This document shows, one piece after another, positions 29,197-38,203 of a DNA stretch of 64,000 bases. Numbering within the stretch: the first letter of the stretch is position 1; each line of letters opens with the position of its first letter. The position numbers and the translations under genes are program-made. The notes beneath the pieces were generated by a model. The model worked only from the letters and a program-made list of their open reading frames with translations, was not told the DNA's origin and did not search any database. Source of the stretch: Achromobacter deleyi (GTDB taxonomy: Bacteria > Pseudomonadota > Gammaproteobacteria > Burkholderiales > Burkholderiaceae_B); NCBI RefSeq assembly GCF_902859705.1, contig NZ_CADIJO010000004.1:248001-312000 (forward strand), given 5' to 3'.

Positions 29197-29893
29197 GCGC
29201 CGTCCTCTTGAAAGCCTGGGCCATGCCCGTCGCGGCTGGCTCGATGCCAAGCACCACTTTTCGTTCGCCGGCTACCAGGACCCCAAGCGGATGCGCTGGG
29301 GGGCGCTGCGCGCGTGGAACGATGAAACGATCGCGGCAGGCGCGGGCTTTCCGCCCCTGTTGCAGACGGATATGGAAATCATCACCTGCGTGCGCGAAGG
29401 CGCGCTGACGCACGAAGACGACCTGGGCAACCGGGGCCGCACCCGCGTGGGCGATGTGCAGGTGATGAGCGCGGGCAGCGGCGTGACGCACGCCGAATTC
29501 AACATGGAAGGCGGCCCTGCCCGCGTGTTCCAGATCTGGATCGAGCCGGACCGCCGCGGCGTGCCGCCCAGCTGGGGCCGCAAGACCTTTGCCCGCGAGG
29601 CGTGCCATGGCCAGTTCGTCACGCTGGCCAGCGGTCTGGAGGGCGACGACGACGCGTTGCCGATCCGCAGCGACGCGCGCGTGCTGGCGGTTGCGCTGAA
29701 GGCCGGGCAAGCGGCCACCTATCGTTTCGCGCAAGGCGCGCGCCGCGGCTACCTGGTGGCTGCCAAGGGGCGCTTGACCGTCAACGACATCCCCGTGGAT
29801 GGCGGCGACGGCGTTGCCATTCACGATGAAACCGATCTACGCCTCATGGCCCTGGACGACACCGAAGTTCTGCTGGCCGATACCCATGCCTGA
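29189..29893 (+). CDS. Pirin-like bicupin protein lacking two metal-binding histidines
   Basis: A 234-residue pirin-family protein. The cupin is recognisable from DMEIITCVREGALTHEDDLG and GDVQVMSAGSGVTHAEFNME. Members such as YhhW bind a metal with His57, His59, His101 and Glu103 and can act as quercetin 2,3-dioxygenases. Here residues 57-59 are Leu-Leu-Gln instead of His-X-His, while His101 and Glu103 remain. A normal dioxygenase centre is therefore unlikely unless other residues replace the ligands; a regulatory or binding role is possible. The second cupin half is more divergent. Translation is coupled to the MFS gene. Confidence 0.85.
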   Translation: MIERRPLESLGHARRGWLDAKHHFSFAGYQDPKRMRWGALRAWNDETIAAGAGFPPLLQTDMEIITCVREGALTHEDDLGNRGRTRVGDVQVMSAGSGVTHAEFNMEGGPARVFQIWIEPDRRGVPPSWGRKTFAREACHGQFVTLASGLEGDDDALPIRSDARVLAVALKAGQAATYRFAQGARRGYLVAAKGRLTVNDIPVDGGDGVAIHDETDLRLMALDDTEVLLADTHA

Positions 29894-29918
29894 CCCCATT
29901 CATCCCGCAAGGACACCC

Positions 29919-30194
29919 ATGAAGATCTATCTACTTTCCCTTGGCGCCGGCTTGCTGGTCGGCGTGGTGTACAGCCTGCTGCAGGTGCGTTCGCCGGCAC
30001 CGCCGCTGGTGGCGCTGATCGGCCTGCTCGGCATCCTGGTCGGCGAGCAGATCGTGCCGGTGGGCAAGCAATGGCTCAGCGGCACCGCGTTTGTCGCCGC
30101 CTGCGACAAAGAGAAGGCGGTGAGCCATGTCTTCGGGCAACTGCCCGGCCGCCAGGCACAGGCCAAAGATCCCGGGGACAAGGCCCAGAGCTGA
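29919..30194 (+). CDS. XapX-domain small membrane protein
   Basis: A 91-residue protein starting MKIYLLSLGAGLLVGVVYSL and continuing LQVRSPAPPLVALIGLLGIL VGEQ, the XapX pattern of two membrane helices with a conserved RSPAPP turn. Function of XapX proteins is unknown. An AAGGACA ribosome site precedes ATG 29919, 26 bases after the pirin-like stop. The C-terminal tail (AQAKDPGDKAQS) is hydrophilic. It is part of the LysR-linked operon. Confidence 0.85.
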   Translation: MKIYLLSLGAGLLVGVVYSLLQVRSPAPPLVALIGLLGILVGEQIVPVGKQWLSGTAFVAACDKEKAVSHVFGQLPGRQAQAKDPGDKAQS

Positions 30195-30222
30195 CCCCAA
30201 TCACGCACCAAAGGAATATCGT

Positions 30223-32217
30223 ATGCCTACTCGCCGCGACCTCATTGGTGTTGCTTCTACCCTGGCGCTCAATAGCCTGCTGGGCAGCCGCGCCATTGCC
30301 CGATCCCAAGGAGATTCCTCCATGTCCGACACGTCAAACGCCACCCCGGATGTCGTTTTCTACAACGGCCGCATCACCACGTTGGACCGCGCCCGGCCAC
30401 AGGCCAGCGCAGTCGCGATCAAGGACGGCCGCTTTGTTGCCGTCGGCACCGATGCCGAGGTCATGGCGCTGGCCGGCTCCACCGCCCGGCGCATCGACCT
30501 GAAGGGCCGCGGCGTGCTGCCGGGGCTGTTCGACAACCACACGCACGTGGTGCGCGGGGGCCTGAACTACAACATGGAACTGCGCTGGGACGGCGTGCGT
30601 TCGCTGGCCGATGCCATGGGCATGCTCAAGCGCCAGGTGGCCATCACGCCGGCCCCGCAGTGGGTGCGGATCGTGGGCGGCTTCACCGAGCATCAGTTTG
30701 CCGAGAAGCGCCTGCCCACCATCGACGAGATCAACGCCATTGCGCCGGACACGCCGGTGTTCATCCTGCACCTGTACGACCGCGCCCTGCTCAATGGCGC
30801 CGCGCTGCGTGCCGTGGGCTACACCAAGACCACGCCCAACCCGCCCGGCGGCGAGATCATCCGCGACAGCCAGGGCAACCCTACCGGGCTGCTGCTGGCC
30901 AAGCCCAACGCGACCATTCTGTACGCCACGCTGGCCAAGGGGCCCAAGCTGCCGTTCGACTACCAGCTCAATTCGACGCGCCATTTCATGCGGGAATTGA
31001 ACCGCCTGGGCGTGACCGGCGTGATCGATGCCGGCGGCGGCTTCCAGAACTATCCCGACGACTATGCCGTCATCCAGAAGCTGGCCGACGATGGCCAGAT
31101 GACGGTGCGCCTGGCCTACAACCTGTTCACCCAGAAGCCCAAGCAGGAAAAGGAAGACTTCCTGAACTGGACGTCCAGCGTGAAGTACAAGCAAGGCACC
31201 GACTACTTCCGTCACAACGGCGCGGGTGAGATGCTGGTGTTCTCGGCGGCCGACTTCGAGGACTTCCGCGTCGAGCGGCCCGACATGCCGGCGGAAATGG
31301 AAGGCGAGCTGGAAGAAGTGGTGCGCGTGCTGGCGCAGAACCGCTGGCCGTGGCGCCTGCACGCGACCTATGACGAGACCATCTCGCGGGCGCTGGACGT
31401 GTTCGAGAAGGTGCACCAGGACACGCCGCTGACCGGCTTGAACTGGTTCTTCGACCACGCCGAAACCATCTCCGACAAGTCGATCGACCGCATTGCCGCG
31501 CTGGGCGGCGGCATTGCCGTGCAGCACCGCATGGCCTACCAGGGCGAATACTTCATCGAGCGCTACGGCGCGGCCGCCGCCGAGGCCTCGCCGCCCGTGG
31601 CCAAGATCCTGCAGCGGGGCGTGAAGGTATCGGCAGGCACGGACGCCACGCGCGTCGCATCCTACAACCCGTGGGTATCGCTGTCCTGGATGATCACCGG
31701 CAAGACCGTGGGCGGCACGCGCCTGTATCCGGCGCGCAACTGCCTGGACCGCGAGACGGCGCTGCGCATGTGGACCGAGAACGTCGCCTGGTTCTCGAAC
31801 GAGGAAGGCAAGCGCGGCCGCATCCAGGCCGGCCAGCTTGCCGACTTCATCGTGCCCAGCAAAGACTATTTCAGCTGCGCCGAAGACGACATCTCGTTCC
31901 TGACGTCGGACCTGACGGTGGTGGGCGGCCGCGTGGTCTATGGCGGCGGTGATTTCGGGCCGCTGGACGAGAACCCGTTGCCGCCTGCGATGCCGGACTG
32001 GTCGCCCACGCGCCTGTTCGGCGGCTATGCCGCCTGGGGGGATCCTGACGGCGCCGGCCGCAATTCGCTGGGCTATCGCAACATGGCCGCCTGCGGTTGC
32101 GCCAGCGCTTGCGGCGTGCATGGCCACGACCATGCCAAGGCGTGGGCCTCGAAGGCGCCCAGCGGCGATCTGCAGGGCTTTTTCGGCGCGCTGGGCTGCG
32201 CGTGCTGGGCGGTTTAA
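30223..32217 (+). CDS. YtcJ-like metal-dependent amidohydrolase with Tat-type signal
   Basis: A 664-residue amidohydrolase of the Amidohydro_3 (YtcJ) group, longer than the usual ~540. Metal-binding signs are PGLFDNHTHVVRGGLNYNME and, further on, FFDHAETI and SAGTDATRV. The N-terminus MPTRRDLIGVASTLALNS has a twin-arginine motif and hydrophobic stretch, so the long form is probably exported folded. A second ATG at 30322 has a very strong AAGGAG site 7 bases upstream and would give a 631-residue cytoplasmic form starting MSDTSNATPDVVFYNGRITT. The C-terminal ~45 residues are rich in Cys (ACGCASACG, LGCACW) and His. Substrate unknown. Confidence 0.85.
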   Translation: MPTRRDLIGVASTLALNSLLGSRAIARSQGDSSMSDTSNATPDVVFYNGRITTLDRARPQASAVAIKDGRFVAVGTDAEVMALAGSTARRIDLKGRGVLPGLFDNHTHVVRGGLNYNMELRWDGVRSLADAMGMLKRQVAITPAPQWVRIVGGFTEHQFAEKRLPTIDEINAIAPDTPVFILHLYDRALLNGAALRAVGYTKTTPNPPGGEIIRDSQGNPTGLLLAKPNATILYATLAKGPKLPFDYQLNSTRHFMRELNRLGVTGVIDAGGGFQNYPDDYAVIQKLADDGQMTVRLAYNLFTQKPKQEKEDFLNWTSSVKYKQGTDYFRHNGAGEMLVFSAADFEDFRVERPDMPAEMEGELEEVVRVLAQNRWPWRLHATYDETISRALDVFEKVHQDTPLTGLNWFFDHAETISDKSIDRIAALGGGIAVQHRMAYQGEYFIERYGAAAAEASPPVAKILQRGVKVSAGTDATRVASYNPWVSLSWMITGKTVGGTRLYPARNCLDRETALRMWTENVAWFSNEEGKRGRIQAGQLADFIVPSKDYFSCAEDDISFLTSDLTVVGGRVVYGGGDFGPLDENPLPPAMPDWSPTRLFGGYAAWGDPDGAGRNSLGYRNMAACGCASACGVHGHDHAKAWASKAPSGDLQGFFGALGCACWAV

Positions 32218-32229
32218 GGGAGTCCGGCC

Positions 32230-32706
32230 ATGCAAGCGTCTTCTTCCTGGGAACAGCGGCTGGCCGGCGCCGCCCGGCCGCTGTTCGGTTCCCCTGCCCT
32301 GCGGTTCCTGGCGTACCTGGGCCTGTGCGCGGCCTATCTGCAAGGCGGCTGGGTCAAGCTCACGGACTTTCCTGGCGCCCTGCGCGAGATGGCGCATTTC
32401 GGCCTGTCGCCCGAGCCGCTCTTCGCGGCGCTGGTGATTGTGCTGGAACTGGCGGCGTCGGCCATGATCCTGACCGGCCGGCTGCGTTGGCTGGGGGCGG
32501 TGGCGCTGGCCGGTTTCACGCTGGCGGCCACCGGGCTGGCGTTGCGGTTCTGGGAAATGCCCCTGGGGCAAGACCGCTTCATGGCCGCCAATGCCTTCTT
32601 CGAGCACTTGGGGCTGGCGGGCGGCTTGCTGCTGGTGGCCTGGCTGGACTTGCGTGCCCCCGAGGCCGCGGCTACGCCGCCTGGGGCGCCGCGCACACCT
32701 GCTTGA
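32230..32706 (+). CDS. DoxX-family membrane protein
   Basis: A 158-residue protein with four likely membrane helices and the DoxX features: LRFLAYLGLCAAYLQGGWVK, LTDFPGALREMAHFGL, and PLFAALVIVLELAASAMILT. DoxX proteins are linked to quinone- or thiol-related redox systems in some bacteria. It is the last gene of the LysR-controlled operon, 12 bases after the YtcJ-like gene, and converges with the next LysR gene. Confidence 0.85.
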   Translation: MQASSSWEQRLAGAARPLFGSPALRFLAYLGLCAAYLQGGWVKLTDFPGALREMAHFGLSPEPLFAALVIVLELAASAMILTGRLRWLGAVALAGFTLAATGLALRFWEMPLGQDRFMAANAFFEHLGLAGGLLLVAWLDLRAPEAAATPPGAPRTPA

Positions 32707-32752
32707 GGGCGGGCGCGGCCGCCGGCTTCCCGTCCAGGCTGGCCAGCGGCAT

Positions 32753-33685
32753 TTAGCGCGCCGGCCGGGCCTTCAGGTCGGCCATTTCTTCCTGCATCAA
32801 CTGGTGGGCGTAGCGCGAGAACACGCTGACCAGGCGGGTGCGGGTGTGGTACGGCGGGTACAGCAGCGCCACCGTGACCGGCACGGCGGGGCTGAAGGGG
32901 CGTACCTCGACCCCGTTGGCCTCGTATTCCTCGCGCGCCGCCAGCGGGTTGATCAGCGCCACGCCCAGTCCGGCGCCGACCAGCGCACAGACCGACGAGC
33001 CCAGGCCGGCTTCGGCCACCGTCTGGCGTTCGACCTTGGCGGCCTTGAAGACCGCGTCGATCTTTTCCCGCAGCGGCGTGGCGCTGGGGAAGGCAATGAA
33101 AGGTTCCCCCGCGAAATCGGCGGGTTTGAGCTTTTTCAGCTTGGTCAGCCGGTGGCCCTTGGGCAGCACCGCCACGCAATTCATGGTCAGCACGGGTTCG
33201 ACCTGGATGCCGGGCGAATCGCCCGACAGCATGGCCAGCCCGGTGTCGCAGAACCCCGAACTGATCCAGTTGTGCACCGCGCTGGCGTTGCCCGAGTGGA
33301 TCGACACCATCACATCCGGGTATTCGGTCTTGAAGGCGGCCACGATGCGCGCCAGCAGGCCGCCGGCCAGCCGCGGCATGGCCGCCACGCTCAGGCGGCT
33401 GGCGCTGAACGAGCGGATGCTGGCCGCCGCCGATTCCAGGCCGGCCAGGCCGATGAAGGTCTTTTCCACCTCTTGAAAGAAGCGCGAACCGTCCTGGGTG
33501 GGGGTCAGGCGGCTGCCGTTGCGGTCGAAAAGGGGAAACTGGGTGATTGCTTCCAATTGCGCGATTAAGCGGCTAACGTGCGGCTGCGAGGTGTGTACTC
33601 GCCTGGCGGCCGCGGTCATGGAGCCGGTCATCATGACGGCCCGGAAAGCCTCGATGTGCCGTAAGCCCATTCGTGTAATGGCCAT
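32753..33685 (-). CDS. LysR-family transcriptional regulator (opine/amino acid type)
   Basis: A 310-residue LysR protein. The HTH is at about 10-60 (FRAVMMTGSMTAAARRVHTS, QPHVSRLIAQLEAITQFPLF); this form is common in NocR/OccR-like regulators of amino-acid or opine uptake. The effector domain starts near 95 (SRLSVAAMPRLAGGLLARIV). It is divergent from the polar amino-acid ABC operon (33857 on) and probably controls it. Confidence 0.9.
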   Translation of the reverse strand: MAITRMGLRHIEAFRAVMMTGSMTAAARRVHTSQPHVSRLIAQLEAITQFPLFDRNGSRLTPTQDGSRFFQEVEKTFIGLAGLESAAASIRSFSASRLSVAAMPRLAGGLLARIVAAFKTEYPDVMVSIHSGNASAVHNWISSGFCDTGLAMLSGDSPGIQVEPVLTMNCVAVLPKGHRLTKLKKLKPADFAGEPFIAFPSATPLREKIDAVFKAAKVERQTVAEAGLGSSVCALVGAGLGVALINPLAAREEYEANGVEVRPFSPAVPVTVALLYPPYHTRTRLVSVFSRYAHQLMQEEMADLKARPAR

Positions 33686-33856
33686 ATCAAATCCGTATAG
33701 AGGAATACCCGATTGGAACTGGATAAAACCATAACGCTAGTTGATACTTTTTGCCAGCCGCGGGGCTCATCGCGGGACGCGGCGGTATTCAGGCAGTCTG
33801 GTACCGCTGTTCGTGAACATAAACACGCGCCGCTCGCATGGCGCCAAGGGAATACG

Positions 33857-34765
33857 ATGAAAGCATTTGCCGCGATCTCGGTCGCCGCCGCCCTGCTCGG
33901 CAGCGCCGCCGCCCACGCCGAAGGCCCCAGCCGCCTGGACAAGATCCGTGAAACCGGCGTGATCACCATCGGCCACCCCGAGACCTCGGTGCCGTTCGCC
34001 TACCTGGACGGCAACCAGAAGCCGGTGGGCTATACCGTCGAGATCTGCCAGGAAATCGCCCAATACGTCAAAACCGCGCTCAAGCTGCCCAAGCTGGACG
34101 TGCGTTACAACCCCACCACTTCCGCCACCCGGATCCCGTTGCTGGCCAACGGCACCATCGATCTGGAATGCGGCAACACCACCAATAACCTGGAACGCCA
34201 CAAGCTGGTGTCGTTCGCGCCCACCACGTTCGTGGCGCAGGTCGTGCTGGTGGCCCGCAAGGACGGCGGCGTGGACCCGAACAACCTGGCCTCGTTCCGG
34301 GGCAAGTCGATCGCGGCGCAGGCCGGCGGCCAGACGTTCAAGCTGATCTCGCGCCTGAACGCCGAGGGCAGCCTGGGCATCACCATGGCGCCCACCAAGG
34401 ATACGGCGGAAACGCTGCTGATGGTGGAGTCGGGCCGCGCAGCGGGCTCGGCCAATGACGACGGCATCGCTTACGGCGCCGTGGCCTCGGCCAAGAACCC
34501 CGACGTGTTCGTGATCGGCACCAAGGGTCTGGAACTGGCGCCCTACGGCATCATGCAGCCCAAGGACGACGTCGCCTTCAAGAAGGTGGTGGACGAGGCC
34601 GTGCTGGAATTGATCAAGAACGGCCGCGTCGCGGCGATCTACGAGAAGTACTTCAATTCGCCGATCCCGCCCAAGAACATCAACCTGAAGTACCCGATGA
34701 GCGACGCGCTCAAGCGCGCCCTGGCTCATCCGACCGACTCGGGCGACCCCAAGGCCTACGAGTAA
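33857..34765 (+). CDS. Polar amino acid ABC transporter substrate-binding protein (GltI-like)
   Basis: Periplasmic binding protein of 302 residues, family 3. The signal peptide MKAFAAISVAAALLGSAAAH ends at AHA/EG. Ligand-domain hallmarks are IGHPETSVPFAYLDGNQKPV GYTVEICQ, LANGTIDLECGNTTNNLERH, and KNGRVAAIYEKYFNSPIPPK. This is closest in pattern to glutamate/aspartate-binding proteins. An AAGGGAA ribosome site precedes ATG 33857; upstream in-frame codons lack similarity. It heads an operon with two permeases, an ATPase and a threonine-aldolase-like enzyme. Confidence 0.9.
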   Translation: MKAFAAISVAAALLGSAAAHAEGPSRLDKIRETGVITIGHPETSVPFAYLDGNQKPVGYTVEICQEIAQYVKTALKLPKLDVRYNPTTSATRIPLLANGTIDLECGNTTNNLERHKLVSFAPTTFVAQVVLVARKDGGVDPNNLASFRGKSIAAQAGGQTFKLISRLNAEGSLGITMAPTKDTAETLLMVESGRAAGSANDDGIAYGAVASAKNPDVFVIGTKGLELAPYGIMQPKDDVAFKKVVDEAVLELIKNGRVAAIYEKYFNSPIPPKNINLKYPMSDALKRALAHPTDSGDPKAYE

Positions 34766-34862
34766 GCCGGCCTCGCCGTGGATGCCCGTTCGGGCATCGC
34801 GGCGATGTGCGGACAAGGCGCCGCCCGCCGGCGCCTCCTTTCAGTTCTACAGGTCCCGAAGC

Positions 34863-35615
34863 ATGAATTACAACTGGAGCTGGAGCGTCTTCCTGGAGAT
34901 GTCGCCCGACGGCGTGCATACCTTCCTGGAGACCATCCTGATCGGCGTGGGCTGGACCCTGGCGCTGGCGCTGACGGCATGGGTGTTCTCCCTGCTGCTC
35001 GGTTCCTGTCTGGGCGTGCTGCGCACCGCGTCGTCGCGCCTGGCCAACGCCGTGGGCGCGACCTATGTCGAGATTTTCCGCAATGTGCCGCTGCTGGTGC
35101 AGATGTTCCTGTGGTATTTCGTGCTGCCCGAGCTGCTGCCGCATGCCTGGGGGCTGGCGATGAAGCAGATGCCGCAGCCCTGGGGCCAGTTCGTGCCGGC
35201 GGTGATGTGCCTGGGCTTCTATGGCTCGGCGCGCGTGGCCGAACAGCTGCGCGCCGGCATCCAGTCGCTGCCGCGCGGCCAGTTCCAGGCGGGCACGGCG
35301 CTGGGCCTGACCGAAGTGCAGGTGTACCGCTACATCCTCCTGCCCGAGGCCTATCGCATCGTCCTGCCCCCGCTGACTTCCGAGTTCATGGGCACGGTCA
35401 AGTATTCGTCGGTGGCGCTGACCATCGGCCTGCTGGAGCTGACGGGCCAGTCCCGTTCCATGGCGGAATTCAGCTTCCACATCTTCGAGGCCTTCTCGGC
35501 CGCGACGGTGATCTACCTGATCCTGAACGGCATCGTCGTGCTTGGCATGCGCATGCTTGAACGCCACGTGGCGGTCCCCGGCCAGATCGGCGCGGCGGCC
35601 AAGAACGGTCGCTAG
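34863..35615 (+). CDS. Polar amino acid ABC transporter permease (GltJ-like)
   Basis: Inner-membrane permease of 250 residues. The N-terminus MNYNWSWSVFLEMSPDGVHT, FLETILIGVGWTLALAL is typical of the GltJ group. The EAA loop follows near 145 (QAGTALGLTEVQVYRYILLP). ATG 34863 is chosen from family length and N-terminus; the ribosome site is modest. It pairs with the next permease. Confidence 0.9.
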   Translation: MNYNWSWSVFLEMSPDGVHTFLETILIGVGWTLALALTAWVFSLLLGSCLGVLRTASSRLANAVGATYVEIFRNVPLLVQMFLWYFVLPELLPHAWGLAMKQMPQPWGQFVPAVMCLGFYGSARVAEQLRAGIQSLPRGQFQAGTALGLTEVQVYRYILLPEAYRIVLPPLTSEFMGTVKYSSVALTIGLLELTGQSRSMAEFSFHIFEAFSAATVIYLILNGIVVLGMRMLERHVAVPGQIGAAAKNGR

Positions 35616-35623
35616 GGGCAGCC

Positions 35624-36313
35624 ATGGGCAAATTCGATTTCGACGTCATCGGCAGCGCGCTGCCGTACCTGTTCCAGACCGGCATGACGTTCACGCTGAC
35701 CCTCACGCTGCTGGCAGCGGTGATGGGGCTGGCGCTGGGCACCCTGCTGGCGATGATGCGGCTGTCCCGCTACAAGATTCTGTCGGTGCCGGCGGGCATC
35801 TACGTGAACGTGATGCGTTCGGTGCCGCTCTTGCTGGTGATCTTCTGGTTCTATTTCCTGGTGCCGTACATCGCGGCCTGGATCGTCGGCTCGCCCACGC
35901 CGCTGCGCGTGGGGGCGTTCAATTCGGCGGTGGTGACGTTCACCCTGTTCGAGGCGGCGTACTTCTGCGAAATCATGCGCGCCGGCATCCAGTCGATTGC
36001 CCGCGGCCAGGTCTCGGCCAGCATGGCGCTGGGCCTGAACCACTGGCAGGGCATGCGCTACGTGATCCTGCCGCAGGCGGTGCGCAACATGGTGCCGGCG
36101 CTGCTGACGCGCGTCATCATCCTGTTCCAGGACACGTCGCTGGTGTATGTGCTGTCGTTGACCGACTTCCTGGGCGCGGCGTCCAAGATCGGCCAGCGCG
36201 ACGGCCGGCTGGTCGAACTCTATCTCTTCGTGGCGGTGGTGTATTTCGTGATCTGCTTCACGGCATCCCGTCTGGTCAAACGGCTGGAAAAGCGCGTCCG
36301 GGTGCTGCGCTAG
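35624..36313 (+). CDS. Polar amino acid ABC transporter permease (GltK-like)
   Basis: Second permease, 229 residues, beginning [20 protein letters not shown] with [15 protein letters not shown] first helix. The family motif [20 protein letters not shown] is present, and the EAA loop is near 140 ([20 protein letters not shown]). It starts 8 bases after the first permease. Both are expected to form a heterodimer. Confidence 0.9.
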   Translation: MGKFDFDVIGSALPYLFQTGMTFTLTLTLLAAVMGLALGTLLAMMRLSRYKILSVPAGIYVNVMRSVPLLLVIFWFYFLVPYIAAWIVGSPTPLRVGAFNSAVVTFTLFEAAYFCEIMRAGIQSIARGQVSASMALGLNHWQGMRYVILPQAVRNMVPALLTRVIILFQDTSLVYVLSLTDFLGAASKIGQRDGRLVELYLFVAVVYFVICFTASRLVKRLEKRVRVLR

Positions 36314-36341
36314 GCGCCCCGGGTTATCCACAGGTCCAACG

Positions 36342-37100
36342 ATGCAACTTTCTTCGAACCCTCCGATGATCGAAATCCGCCAGGTCAGCAAATGGTATGG
36401 CGCCTTCCAGGTGCTGGATGACTGCACGACGACCGTCGGCCGCGGCGAGGTGGTGGTGGTGTGCGGCCCGTCGGGCTCGGGCAAGTCCACCCTGATCAAG
36501 ACCGTGAACGCGCTGGAACCCTTCCAGAAGGGCGAGATCATCGTCAACGGCATTGCGGTGGGCGATCCCCGCACCAACCTGCCCAAGCTGCGTTCGGTGG
36601 CCGGCATGGTGTTCCAGCATTTCGAGCTGTTCCCGCACCTGACGGTGACGGAAAACCTGTGCCTGGGCCAGGTCAAGGTCTTGAAGCGCGGCAAGGACGA
36701 GGCCCGCGCGCGGGCGCTGACGCTGCTTGAACGCGTGGGCCTGTCGGCGCACAAGGACAAGCACCCTGGCGAACTGTCGGGCGGCCAGCAGCAGCGCGTG
36801 GCGATCGCCCGCGCGCTGTCGATGGACCCGGTCGTGATGCTGTTCGACGAACCGACCTCGGCGCTGGACCCCGAGATGGTCAATGAAGTGCTGGACGTGA
36901 TGACCGACCTGGCCGGCGACGGCATGACGATGATGGTGGTGACCCACGAAATGGGTTTCGCCCGCCGCGTCGCCGACCGGGTGATCTTCATGGACGGCGG
37001 CAAGATCGTCGAAGACTGCGTCAAGGACGAGTTCTTCGGCAACGTAGACGCACGTGCCCCCCGCACGCGCCAATTCCTTTCCAAAATTTTGCAGCACTGA
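36342..37100 (+). CDS. Polar amino acid ABC transporter ATP-binding protein (GltL-like)
   Basis: Cytoplasmic ATPase (252 residues) of the amino-acid importer. Walker A is [12 protein letters not shown], the Q-loop is [15 protein letters not shown], the signature is [15 protein letters not shown], and Walker B is [17 protein letters not shown] perfect TTATCCACA lies 9 bases before ATG 36342; a second ATG ([10 protein letters not shown]) 8 codons in is also possible. Downstream only 5 bases separate it from the aldolase-like gene. Confidence 0.92.
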   Translation: MQLSSNPPMIEIRQVSKWYGAFQVLDDCTTTVGRGEVVVVCGPSGSGKSTLIKTVNALEPFQKGEIIVNGIAVGDPRTNLPKLRSVAGMVFQHFELFPHLTVTENLCLGQVKVLKRGKDEARARALTLLERVGLSAHKDKHPGELSGGQQQRVAIARALSMDPVVMLFDEPTSALDPEMVNEVLDVMTDLAGDGMTMMVVTHEMGFARRVADRVIFMDGGKIVEDCVKDEFFGNVDARAPRTRQFLSKILQH

Positions 37101-37105
37101 TAGTC

Positions 37106-38164
37106 ATGACCCAGCGGATCTCCGACGACCCATCCCGCGCACTTGTCGACCTGCGCAGCGACACGGTGACCCAGCCCACCGCCGAGATGTACGAGCGCAT
37201 GCGAACGGCGCCCATCGGCGACGACGGGCTGGATGGCGACCCCAGCGTGCGTGCGCTGGAAGCCCACGTGGCGGCGTGCCTGGGCAAGGAAGCCGGGCTG
37301 TTCGTGCCCAGCTGCACCATGGCCAACCTGCTGGCCGTGCTGGCGCAGACGCAGCGCAATGAACAGGTGGTGCTGGAATCTGCCGCGCACATGTACACGT
37401 CGGAACGGGGCGCGGCCACCTTCACCGGCCTGTTCTACCAGGGCGTGCCCGGCACCGACGGCGCCATGGACCTGAACCGCCTGGAAGACGCGTTGCTGTC
37501 CGGCGGCCACAAGCTCAAGACCTCGCTGGTGGCGATGGAAACCTCGCACAACAACGCTGGCGGCACGGTGCTGCCGCTGGATCACATGCAGGCCGTCTAC
37601 GGCATGGCGCATGCTGGCGGCATCGCGGTGCATCTGGACGGTGCGCGCATGTTCAACGCCGCGGTGGCGCTGGGCGTGGAACCCGTCGAAATCGCGCGCC
37701 ATGCCGACACGGTATCGCTGTGCCTGTCCAAGGGCCTGAGCGCGCCGGTGGGCGCCGTGCTGTCGGGGCCGCGTGCGGTGATGACGCGGGCACGCACGCT
37801 GCGCCGCATGTTGGGCGGCACGCAGCGCCAGGCCGGCATCATGGCCGCGGCCGGCATGGAAGGCGTGCAGCACATGGGCGCCCGCCTGGGCGAAGACCAT
37901 GTCCGCGCGCGCCGCCTGAGCGACGGGCTGAACCGGCTGGACCCGGCGCTGTCGGCGACGGTGCCGCAGACCAACATCGTGCAGGTCGAGACCGCCGATA
38001 CCGGCATGACCAACGCACATTGGGTGACGGCGCTGGAAGCGGCGGGCCTCCTGACCCGCCCGTGGGGCCGTACGCGGCTGCGCTGCGTGACCCACCGGCA
38101 CATCGATGACGCCGGTATCGACGCCGCGATCGACGCCTTCAAAAAGGTGCTTTCCAGCCGTTGA
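37106..38164 (+). CDS. Threonine aldolase-like PLP enzyme
   Basis: A 352-residue fold-type I PLP enzyme of the beta-eliminating lyase/threonine aldolase family. It starts LVDLRSDTVTQPTAEMYERM, with GDDGLDGDPSVRALEA as the next family motif, and the PLP Lys209 is in LCLSKGLSAPVGAVLSG; HLDGARMFNA precedes it. Low-specificity threonine aldolases cleave beta-hydroxy amino acids to glycine and an aldehyde. Its place 5 bases after the ATPase gene suggests that the importer brings in a beta-hydroxy amino acid that this enzyme cleaves. The specific substrate is inference. Confidence 0.85.
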   Translation: MTQRISDDPSRALVDLRSDTVTQPTAEMYERMRTAPIGDDGLDGDPSVRALEAHVAACLGKEAGLFVPSCTMANLLAVLAQTQRNEQVVLESAAHMYTSERGAATFTGLFYQGVPGTDGAMDLNRLEDALLSGGHKLKTSLVAMETSHNNAGGTVLPLDHMQAVYGMAHAGGIAVHLDGARMFNAAVALGVEPVEIARHADTVSLCLSKGLSAPVGAVLSGPRAVMTRARTLRRMLGGTQRQAGIMAAAGMEGVQHMGARLGEDHVRARRLSDGLNRLDPALSATVPQTNIVQVETADTGMTNAHWVTALEAAGLLTRPWGRTRLRCVTHRHIDDAGIDAAIDAFKKVLSSR

Positions 38165-38203
38165 AATTGCCTTTGGAGAGGGCCGGCGATGCGATAATGA
38201 CGC

